Positions 39,410-45,631 of a stretch of 45,631 nt of DNA are shown here, in pieces. The position numbers and the translations under genes are program-made. The DNA lies in NCBI GenBank assembly GCA_902768065.1, contig CACXJP010000004.1, positions 1-45,631 on the forward strand, given 5' to 3'. Numbering within the stretch: the first letter of the stretch is position 1; the number at the start of each line of letters is the position of its first letter. The stretch comes from an uncultured Erysipelotrichaceae bacterium. Lineage in GTDB: Bacteria; Bacillota_I; Bacilli_A; RF39; UBA660. The notes below the pieces were generated by a model. It made no database searches. It saw only the letters and a program-made list of their open reading frames with translations, and was not told where the DNA came from.

Positions 39410-41428
39410 ATGAAAAATAGAAATGGTTTTACATTTGTTGAAATGTTAGCTGTAGTAGCAATTGTTGGACTTCTTCTTGGAATATCTACTTTTGCGATAT
39501 CAAAAGTTTTAGATAATTCAAGAAAAGAGATATATCTTGCATCAGTAAAAACTCAATTAGAAGGAGTAAAATTATTAATTGAATCAGAAGAATATGATGT
39601 TTATGATGAAAATACAACATATTATTTTGATTATCATTTACTAAAGCAAACAGATGATATTAGAAGTCCTTATGGCGATTGGGTTGATGCTTATGTAGTT
39701 GTAACCTATAATGGTGAAAAATTAAAATACTATTGGACTGGTATAGATACAGCCGGTTGGAGAATTGATTTAAGAAAACAGGTTGAAAAAATGACAAAAA
39801 AAGATATCTATAACAAAGCAGGAAACATTTTAGCAGGAAATTCACTAGAGGGAAAAGACAATATAGTTGTTTCTAAAGTAAATGACAAAGGAAAAGAAGT
39901 ACAAGAAGATGAAGAATTATCAAATCACTTAACTGCAGAAGAAGCTGATTTATGTTATGAATATGAAATGCTTGATGATAATACATGTAGAATAACAAAT
40001 TATAAAGAATCATGTGGATCAGATGTAAATATGCCATCATCAATAAATGGAAGTGTTGTAACAAAAATAGGTAGAGGATCATTTAGAGGAAAGAATATCA
40101 CAAGTGTAACATTGTATGATGGTGTAGAAGTTATTGAGTTAGGAGCATTCCAAGACAATGCTATTAACAAGTTAAAACTTTCTAAGTCTATTAAGAAAAT
40201 AGAGGATTATGCATTTTATAAGAATCAGATACCAGAAGTATCATTCCCAGAAGGACTAACTACAATTGGATCATGGGGATTTGCAAATAATAAGATAAAG
40301 AAAGTATTATTCCCTGAATCTCTTAAAACGATTGGCCCATATGCATTCTATGGAAACTTACTAACTGAAATTACATTTAATTCTAATCCTACTCTTGGTG
40401 GTGCAGCATTTTCAAATAACAAAATGCCATCGTCTGAAGGTATATTATACCTATATGATGCAACAACAAAGCAATTTGATTATTCGACAATAATTGGATA
40501 TTGTACTGATGTAAAAGATTTGGTGATACCTCCAGAAGTAAATGGTATACAGCCTAAGAGGATAAAATCAAATGCTTTTGCAAACTCTGGACTAACTTCT
40601 GTAAGAATGCCAGACTCAATTGAAGTAATAGAATCTGATGCATTTGCCTTTAATTCAATAGCAACAGTAAATTTATCAACATCATTGAAGACAATAGGTA
40701 ATGGTGCCTTTAGAAGTAATGATATTACACATATAGATATACCACCAACTGTAACAAGTATTGGTAATTATGCCTTTGTAACTAATCGATTAACAGGGGA
40801 TAATTCCATAATATATGCAAGAAATTCATCTGGAATTGATTACACAACAATAGTAAGTTATGGTGGAGGAAGAACAGATGGAAATATAACAATACCAGCA
40901 GAGTCACATGGTGTAAAATTAAAACTAATCAAATCTGGATCTTTTGCAGATTCTAAACTAAAATCTATTACTCTTCCGGATTTAGCGGTTGCTGATAAAC
41001 TAACAATTGAAAATGATGCATTTGTCAGAAATAAAGTAAGTGGAGATGCCGGATTTATTTATAAGATAAAAGATGGGGAAATTGATTATTCAATATTATC
41101 AAGTTACGCTGGCCCTCAAGGAGGAAAAGACGGAGTTATAACAATTCCAAAAACAAAGAAAGGTGTAGATTTAAAAAGTATTCAAGCATCATTTGGTTGG
41201 ATGTCATTTAAAAAGATAGTTGTACCTGAAACAGTAACATCAATTTCAGCAAGTACTTTCTCACATAGTAATCGTAATAATGTTAATTTTAAGACAATCG
41301 TAAATAAAACTAACAAATCCTTTGATTGGTATGGTATAACAAGTTCATCAATTACACCAAGGCCAGCTCCATTTGTAGAAGGAACTATAGAACATCAATC
41401 TGGAAATATAGTTGTAGAAAAGGGATGA
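39410..41428 (+). CDS. Prepilin-like protein with BspA-type leucine-rich repeats
   Basis: A 672-residue surface protein with the prepilin leader RNGFTFVEMLAVVAIVGLLL. After a pilin helix and a pilin-type globular part (to ~180), residues ~190-650 hold BspA/LRR_5-like repeats: VVTKIGRGSFRGKNITSVTL, GVEVIELGAFQDNAINKLKL, SIKKIEDYAFYKNQIPEVSF, with units of ~23 residues containing 'I...AF..N.L..v.lp'. Such repeats bind host or bacterial surface proteins. It starts after AGGAGG, 26 bases past the LamG pilin, and ends TGA-TAA. A pilin with BspA repeats is an unusual combination. Confidence 0.85.
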   Translation: MKNRNGFTFVEMLAVVAIVGLLLGISTFAISKVLDNSRKEIYLASVKTQLEGVKLLIESEEYDVYDENTTYYFDYHLLKQTDDIRSPYGDWVDAYVVVTYNGEKLKYYWTGIDTAGWRIDLRKQVEKMTKKDIYNKAGNILAGNSLEGKDNIVVSKVNDKGKEVQEDEELSNHLTAEEADLCYEYEMLDDNTCRITNYKESCGSDVNMPSSINGSVVTKIGRGSFRGKNITSVTLYDGVEVIELGAFQDNAINKLKLSKSIKKIEDYAFYKNQIPEVSFPEGLTTIGSWGFANNKIKKVLFPESLKTIGPYAFYGNLLTEITFNSNPTLGGAAFSNNKMPSSEGILYLYDATTKQFDYSTIIGYCTDVKDLVIPPEVNGIQPKRIKSNAFANSGLTSVRMPDSIEVIESDAFAFNSIATVNLSTSLKTIGNGAFRSNDITHIDIPPTVTSIGNYAFVTNRLTGDNSIIYARNSSGIDYTTIVSYGGGRTDGNITIPAESHGVKLKLIKSGSFADSKLKSITLPDLAVADKLTIENDAFVRNKVSGDAGFIYKIKDGEIDYSILSSYAGPQGGKDGVITIPKTKKGVDLKSIQASFGWMSFKKIVVPETVTSISASTFSHSNRNNVNFKTIVNKTNKSFDWYGITSSSITPRPAPFVEGTIEHQSGNIVVEKG

Positions 41429-41433
41429 TAAAT

Positions 41434-41772
41434 ATGAACAAAAGAAACATTTTAATTATAATAATATCTATTTTACTTATAGTTTTAATAGCAGTGGGAA
41501 TAGTATTATATACATCATATGCCAAAGAAAACGGTTTGTCAGGAAAAGAAATGTTTGATGATAATCCATCTGAAGGAGTAAATCTTGTCCCTGGAACACA
41601 AGAAGATGTAATAGAAGAAATAAAAGCTTTCTATACAGAAAGCCCGAATTCAACTGTTACATTTATTAAAGAAGAAGATGAATGTTGGTATTTTAATGAC
41701 AGCGAAGGAAACGATTATATGTATTGTTTTTCAAACCCTGAGGTTATAAAATTAGAAAAAAAGACTAGTTAA
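41434..41772 (+). CDS. Small single-pass membrane protein
   Basis: A 112-residue protein with a basic start (MNKRN), one helix (ILIIIISILLIVLIAVGIVLY) and an extracellular domain with EEDECWYFNDSEGNDYMYCF. It follows the LRR pilin by five bases and is probably its operon partner, for example in assembly or anchoring. The family is not recognised. ATG 41425 is an alternative start. Confidence 0.6.
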   Translation: MNKRNILIIIISILLIVLIAVGIVLYTSYAKENGLSGKEMFDDNPSEGVNLVPGTQEDVIEEIKAFYTESPNSTVTFIKEEDECWYFNDSEGNDYMYCFSNPEVIKLEKKTS

Positions 41773-41838
41773 TTTGAACTGAACCCCGTTTCTTGGACAT
41801 AAGAAACGGGGTTCATATCAATTCTAGTCTTTTTTATT
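41757..41838 (+). terminator. Terminator with a large hairpin nested in its loop
   Basis: The outer stem AAAAAAGACTAG (41757-41768) pairs with CTAGTCTTTTTT (41824-41835) and ends in the T run of a terminator. Its ~55-base loop contains a perfect 14-bp hairpin GAACCCCGTTTCTT/AAGAAACGGGGTTC (41781-41794 with 41801-41814). The inner stem is GC-richer than anything nearby. Confidence 0.7.
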
Positions 41839-41845
41839 TGAAAAT

Positions 41846-41874
41846 TTGACTTATTAAGTAATTTTTAGTATAAT
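41846..41874 (+). promoter_or_regulatory. Sigma-A promoter of the M23 peptidase gene
   Basis: TTGACT at 41846-41851, a 17-base spacer, TATAAT at 41869-41874. Confidence 0.85.
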
Positions 41875-41901
41875 ATACGCTGTTTTTTAGGGGGAATTGG
41901 C

Positions 41902-42711
41902 ATGTATTCTAGAAAAATATCTGCGAAACAAGAAATAATTATTAATATTTCTATAATACTATTACTAGTTTCAGTTGGATTACAATGTAAAGACTTATTT
42001 ATAAAAGATGATAATTACACAGTAAATTATGAATATGTAAATATAAAAGATATGTCTAAATCAAATGTTACTAGTAAGGTTGATAATAAAAATATAGTTG
42101 ATAATTTATTATCTGGAAATAGTATAACTAATAGTCTTGGTTCAGTTGAAGAAGTTAGTCTTAAGAAAAATGAAAATTTAGAATCAGTAGATTTACCAGT
42201 ACAAAATGAATCTGTAGCAAGTGTTCCAGCACCACAGATCTGGTATTTACCTACAGAATTAGGTAGAATCTCTCAAGCACCAAGGTATGGACATAATTCA
42301 TATGATATAACAAGTCCAAGAGGAACTGGAGAAACAATTCACCCTGTTGCCAATGGTATAATATCAAGTATTTACACAGATAGTGCAGGTGCTTTAATTG
42401 TAACCGTACTTCATAATGTTGATGGAAGAAAATATACATCACAATATGTGCACTTATCAAGTTATGCACCTGGTATATATGTAGGTATGCCAGTTACAAT
42501 AAATGATGCACTAGGACAAATGGGAACAACAGGGAATTCAACAGGAGTACACCTTCATATAACAGTAATGGACTGTGCCTTATTTGATCCAGAGGATCCA
42601 AATTGTAACAACTTAGGTAATTGGTTTAACTATGCCAATAGAAGATTCACAGAAGAATACATAGGTTTAGGAACAGTAATGTATGTTCCATATGAATGGT
42701 CTAGTAGATAA
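41902..42711 (+). CDS. M23 family peptidase (LytM-type)
   Basis: A 269-residue membrane-anchored or secreted peptidoglycan endopeptidase. An N-terminal helix (IIINISIILLLVSVGLQ) precedes a Ser/Asn-rich linker. The M23 domain (~125-245) has YGHNSYDITSPRGTGETIHP (the H-x(3)-D zinc pair), YVHLSSYAPGIYVG and GNSTGVHLHITVMD (HxH). The zinc ligands are intact, so it is probably active rather than an EnvC/NlpD-like activator. The start ATG 41902 follows AGGGGGAATT. It likely cuts cross-links during growth or division. Confidence 0.88.
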   Translation: MYSRKISAKQEIIINISIILLLVSVGLQCKDLFIKDDNYTVNYEYVNIKDMSKSNVTSKVDNKNIVDNLLSGNSITNSLGSVEEVSLKKNENLESVDLPVQNESVASVPAPQIWYLPTELGRISQAPRYGHNSYDITSPRGTGETIHPVANGIISSIYTDSAGALIVTVLHNVDGRKYTSQYVHLSSYAPGIYVGMPVTINDALGQMGTTGNSTGVHLHITVMDCALFDPEDPNCNNLGNWFNYANRRFTEEYIGLGTVMYVPYEWSSR

Positions 42712-42724
42712 AAAGATTTAATTA

Positions 42725-42733
42725 TGATATAAT
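42725..42733 (+). promoter_or_regulatory. Extended -10 promoter
   Basis: TGATATAAT, upstream of an AAGGAG ribosome site for the gene at 42755. Confidence 0.7.
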
Positions 42734-42754
42734 TTTCCTATAAGGAGAATAACT

Positions 42755-43297
42755 ATGTCAAACAAATCACTTAATAAAATGAATAATGAATTAAAAGTAT
42801 ATATTAATGAAGCATGTGGTATATCAGAAAAATGTAAAAGAAAACTAATAAATCTTGTTGAAAAACATTTCTATGTAGATTTACCAAATGATAATTATCT
42901 AAATATAGATATAACAATTCTAGAAAATGGAAATATTATCATGAGAGATGAAGAATATAAAACAGAAAAAGATATATCCTCTTCAAGTGATTTAGTTAAT
43001 AGATATGAAGAGTTTCAAAAAGACATAGAGGTTTTATTAAAAAAGAATGAAACTAATTTTGATACAAAGAAAAGAAATAATGAAATAAGTAATCTTTTAA
43101 TTATTCTATTAGTATTTATTATTTCAGTTATATTATTAATTGTTGGTATTAATAGATTATTAATGGGAGATTTATTTGGAGTTATATGGCTAATATTTAT
43201 AATTTCTTATTATATTATTCCTGCGAGTGGAAATAGAATGAGAAATAGATTAATAAGAGCAAAAAAATATCTTACAAAAAAATTTACAAAAAAATAA
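42755..43297 (+). CDS. Hypothetical membrane protein
   Basis: A 180-residue protein. The N-terminal ~108 residues are soluble and charged (INEACGISEKCKRKLINLVE). Two close membrane helices follow (LLIILLVFIISVILLIVGI and LFGVIWLIFIISYYII), then a basic tail (RNRLIRAKKYLTKK). No family is recognised. It has its own promoter and stands between the M23 gene and the T-box operon. Confidence 0.6.
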   Translation: MSNKSLNKMNNELKVYINEACGISEKCKRKLINLVEKHFYVDLPNDNYLNIDITILENGNIIMRDEEYKTEKDISSSSDLVNRYEEFQKDIEVLLKKNETNFDTKKRNNEISNLLIILLVFIISVILLIVGINRLLMGDLFGVIWLIFIISYYIIPASGNRMRNRLIRAKKYLTKKFTKK

Positions 43298-43361
43298 AAA
43301 AGTGTTATATTACATATAACCAATAAATACATTGACAAAGGACACGATATATTAATGTAGT

Positions 43362-43527
43362 TTTAAGAGAGTTCATGGTTGGTGAGAATGAATAGCAAGT
43401 TGATATATTACTACCTTTTGAGTAGAATTATGAAAAGTAATTCCGGCATATGTCGTTAAAAAAAGAAGAGTTAAAGAAAGGATGGTACCGTGCATAAGCA
43501 CTCCTAAGGTATCATTCTTTTTTATTT
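43362..43527 (+). ncRNA. T-box riboswitch (threonine)
   Basis: The leader contains the T-box core AGGATGGTACCGTG (43479-43492), whose TGGT can pair with an ACCA tRNA end. The alternative terminator GGATGGTACC/GGTATCATTC is followed by T6 (43508-43524). Upstream, GGTTGGTGAGAATGAATAGC and TACTACCTTTTGAGTAGAA fit stem I with specifier ACC (Thr). Uncharged tRNA-Thr would favour antitermination and expression of the downstream genes including thrS. The specifier choice is inference; the TTGACA at 43,332 may be its promoter. Confidence 0.85.
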
Positions 43528-43542
43528 ATAGGAGATGATAAT

Positions 43543-44142
43543 ATGAAATATGAAGTACTACATCATGCATCTATTAAGTTTACAGGAGATAAGATAATAT
43601 ATTTTGATCCATACAAAATAGAAAAAGAAACCCATGATGCGGATTATATTTTTATAACACATGATCACTATGATCATTATGATAAAGAGTCTATTGAAAA
43701 AATAAGAAAGGATTCAACCAAAATAGTTTTACCAGAATGTCTAAAAGATGAAGATAATTATTTAGTAGTTGAACCTGATAGAGAATATGTAATAGATGAT
43801 ATAACATTTAATACGGTAAGCTCATATAATACCAACAAATCATTTCATCCAAAGAATAAAAAGTATGTTGGTTATAACATATTACTAGATGGAAAAAGAT
43901 ACTACATTATGGGAGATACGGATCGAACCGATGAATCAGATAAAATAGAAACGGATGTATGTTTTGTTCCAATAGGTGGCACCTATACGATGAATGTAAA
44001 TGAAGCATCCTTATATATAAATGATTCAAAACCACAAAAAGCTATTCCAATTCATTATGGACTAATAGTAGGTGACAAGTCACTTTCAAATATCTTTAGA
44101 GAACAAGTAAATGAAGAGATAGACGTAGAAATATTTATATAG
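43543..44142 (+). CDS. MBL-fold metal-dependent hydrolase (UlaG/YtnP-like)
   Basis: A 199-residue metallo-beta-lactamase-fold protein. FITHDHYDHYDKESIEKI (~41-58) is the HxHxDH motif. YYIMGDTDRTDE supplies the bridging Asp and PIHYG the last His. The short N-terminus (HHASIKFTGDKIIYFDPY) is like UlaG/UPF0173 hydrolases. The substrate is unknown. It is the first gene after the T-box, so it is controlled by threonine charging together with thrS, which is odd for this family. Confidence 0.85.
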   Translation: MKYEVLHHASIKFTGDKIIYFDPYKIEKETHDADYIFITHDHYDHYDKESIEKIRKDSTKIVLPECLKDEDNYLVVEPDREYVIDDITFNTVSSYNTNKSFHPKNKKYVGYNILLDGKRYYIMGDTDRTDESDKIETDVCFVPIGGTYTMNVNEASLYINDSKPQKAIPIHYGLIVGDKSLSNIFREQVNEEIDVEIFI

Positions 44143-44151
44143 GAGGAATTT

Positions 44152-44356
44152 ATGTTTAGAAAAAAAAGAGTCCAAATATGCAGATAAAAGTAAAACAGAA
44201 TTAAAAGAACAATTACAAATACTAAATTATGAGCTAGCAACAATAACAGATAAAAGACAATTAAGAAGCTTTTCAAAAGAAGCTCACGAAATATCCAGAG
44301 AATTAAAACATAGAAAAGAAATGGAAAACAATTCCATAGGAAGAAGAGGTAGATAA
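44152..44356 (+). pseudogene. Small basic/helical ORF with A8 frameshift
   Basis: ATG 44152 after AGGAGG reads MFRKKRVQICR and stops at TAA 44185. Removing one A from the eight-A run 44160-44167 gives MFRKKESKYADKSKTELKEQ and continues as a helical protein of ~67 residues to TAA 44354, two bases before thrS. The strong ribosome site and position argue for a real gene. Slippage on the A tract or sequence error could restore it. The family is unknown. Confidence 0.55.
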
Positions 44357-44357
44357 T

Positions 44358-45631
44358 ATGATAAATATAAAAGAAAATGAAAAATTAGATAAATTAAACC
44401 ACTCTTGTGCCCACTTATTAGCACAAGCAGTACAACACTTATATCCAAATGCTAAGTTTTGGGTAGGACCATCAATAGAAGAAGGTTTCTATTATGATAT
44501 TGATTTAGGTGATGATGTTATTTCAGAAGAAGATTTACCTAAAATAGAAAAGGAAATGAAAAAGTGCTCAAAGAGTGCTAAATATATAGTAAGAAATGAA
44601 CTTACAAAAAAAGAAGCATTAGAAAAGTTTAAAGATGATCCATATAAAATAGATTTAATATCAAGAATGGATGATAAAGATACAGTAATATCTTGTTATA
44701 CTCAAGGAGACTTTACTGATTTATGTCGTGGACCACACGTTGATAATACAAAAGAAATTAAATATTTTAAATTATTAAAGGTTGCTGGTGCTTACTGGAA
44801 AGGTGACTCAAATAATAAAATGTTACAAAGAATCTATGGAATATGTTTTGAAACACCAGAAGATTTAGAAGAACATTTAAAACTACTTGAAGAAGCCAAA
44901 GAAAGAGATCATAGAAAAATAGGTAAAGAACTAGGAATCTATATGATGAGTGACCTAGTTGGAAGAGGACTTCCAATGTACTTACCTAAAGGATTTACTT
45001 TATGGAATTTACTTGAAACATATATTAGAAATAAAGAAATAAAAAGAGGATACCTACATGTTCAAACTCCACCTTTAGGAAATGTTGAATTATATAAAAC
45101 AAGTGGACACTTAGATCATTATAAAGAATCAATGTTCCCAATTATGCAAGTAGAGGATGAAGAATATGTCCTAAGACCAATGAACTGTCCTCATCATATG
45201 GTAATGTATGCTAATGATATTCATTCATACAGAGATTTACCATTAAGAATTGCAGAAATAGCAAGAGACTGTCGTTATGAATCATCAGGTTCCCTAAAAG
45301 GAATTGAAAGAGTAAGAACTTTCTGTCAAAATGATTCTCATATCTTCTGTACTCCAGATCAAATAGAGTCAGAATTTAAAGATGTAGTTAATTTAATACT
45401 AGAGTGTTATAAAGATTTAAATATTACAGATTATAAGTTTGAATTAGCTCTAAGAGATCCAGAGGATAAAGTAAAATATTACCCTGATGACGAAATGTGG
45501 AATACTGCCGAAAATGCTTTAAGAAAAATATTAGATGATATCGGAATTCCATATAAAGAAATGGTTGGAGATGCAGCATTCTATGGACCAAAACTTGATG
45601 TTCAAGTTAAACCAGCTATTGGAAATGAATT
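44358..45631 (+). CDS. thrS: Threonyl-tRNA synthetase, lacking the TGS domain (partial at right edge)
   Basis: The first 424 codons; it runs past the window. It charges tRNA-Thr. It starts MINIKENEKLDKLNHSCAHL, so the ~60-residue TGS domain at the N-terminus of typical ThrS is missing. The editing domain is present (HSCAHLLAQAVQHLYP and DLCRGPHV, the HxxxH and CxxxH sites). The class II core follows: GMYLP-like LPMYLPKGFTLW, LRPMNCPHHMVMY with the zinc Cys, and motif 2 RDCRYESSGSLKGIERVRTF. Start ATG 44358 overlaps the ribosome region of the preceding small gene. Controlled by the T-box at 43,362. Confidence 0.93.
   Translation, partial: MINIKENEKLDKLNHSCAHLLAQAVQHLYPNAKFWVGPSIEEGFYYDIDLGDDVISEEDLPKIEKEMKKCSKSAKYIVRNELTKKEALEKFKDDPYKIDLISRMDDKDTVISCYTQGDFTDLCRGPHVDNTKEIKYFKLLKVAGAYWKGDSNNKMLQRIYGICFETPEDLEEHLKLLEEAKERDHRKIGKELGIYMMSDLVGRGLPMYLPKGFTLWNLLETYIRNKEIKRGYLHVQTPPLGNVELYKTSGHLDHYKESMFPIMQVEDEEYVLRPMNCPHHMVMYANDIHSYRDLPLRIAEIARDCRYESSGSLKGIERVRTFCQNDSHIFCTPDQIESEFKDVVNLILECYKDLNITDYKFELALRDPEDKVKYYPDDEMWNTAENALRKILDDIGIPYKEMVGDAAFYGPKLDVQVKPAIGNE

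Noticed and set aside
37613..40082. Minus-strand open frames inside the RNB and pilin genes
   Set aside because: Leu/Tyr/His-rich translations typical of the opposite strand of AT-rich genes; no start signals.

Overview
The window is about 45.6 kb from a very AT-rich Gram-positive genome. SMC, FtsW, ComEA/ComEC, DnaI, a T-box in front of threonyl-tRNA synthetase, a class B sortase and a YjcZ-like small protein point to a low-GC Firmicute of class Bacilli. An uncultured gut lineage is the likeliest source; that placement is inference. The standard bacterial code fits: TGA is used, rarely, as a stop.

Layout. 1-7.3 kb is core and cell-envelope: the smc 3' end, a sortase-anchored starch-binding surface protein divergent from a class B sortase, a broken exported-protein gene, peptide deformylase, an HExxH protein, a YjcZ-like peptide, ftsW, and a frameshifted exported-protein gene. 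7.5-11.3 kb holds a DHH phosphoesterase and comEA-comEC. 11.3-35.3 kb is an accessory island. 35.4-45.6 kb is core again: dnaI, an RNB exoribonuclease, two prepilin-like proteins carrying LamG and leucine-rich-repeat domains, an M23 peptidase, and a T-box operon ending in thrS, which runs off the window.

The main discovery candidate is the organisation of the island. The last ~190 codons of comEC (from the HGDYDHMGEA metallo-beta-lactamase motif) or the last ~50 codons (from VGKNNRYGHPN) recur eight more times downstream of intact comEC, at about 12.1, 14.5, 16.5, 19.0, 20.5, 28.3, 29.7 and 30.1 kb. All are on the same strand. Between successive copies sit one or a few cargo genes in the same orientation, usually with a TGnTATAAT promoter or ribosome site directly after the comEC stop and a hairpin terminator before the next copy. 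The copies differ mostly at synonymous positions, so they look like tails of comEC genes that diverged while functional, not like decaying local duplicates. The pattern suggests a one-directional cassette array that uses the 3' end of a DNA-uptake gene as its repeated boundary. No integrase of its own is visible.

Cargo includes two TrpF-like proteins that bracket the array, a histidine phosphatase, a YqfO/NIF3-like protein, two MFS transporters, a DUF1016 PDDEXK nuclease, DinD, a deoxyribosyltransferase-like protein, a radical SAM protein, a transglutaminase-like protein, a YdcF-like protein, a WDGH protein and a Nudix hydrolase. Further on is an operon with a metalloprotease/N-formylglutamate-amidohydrolase fusion and an ADP-ribosylglycohydrolase. 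A second dinD copy is split by a ~6.6 kb mobilizable element (about 20,994-27,619). That element carries a mobV relaxase gene with an in-frame stop, a pMV158-type oriT candidate, an XRE regulator, a serine-recombinase remnant, and a five-gene operon of a Cys/Gly-tailed protein, folE, a tandem deaminase, a methyltransferase and a PNPOx-like flavoprotein.
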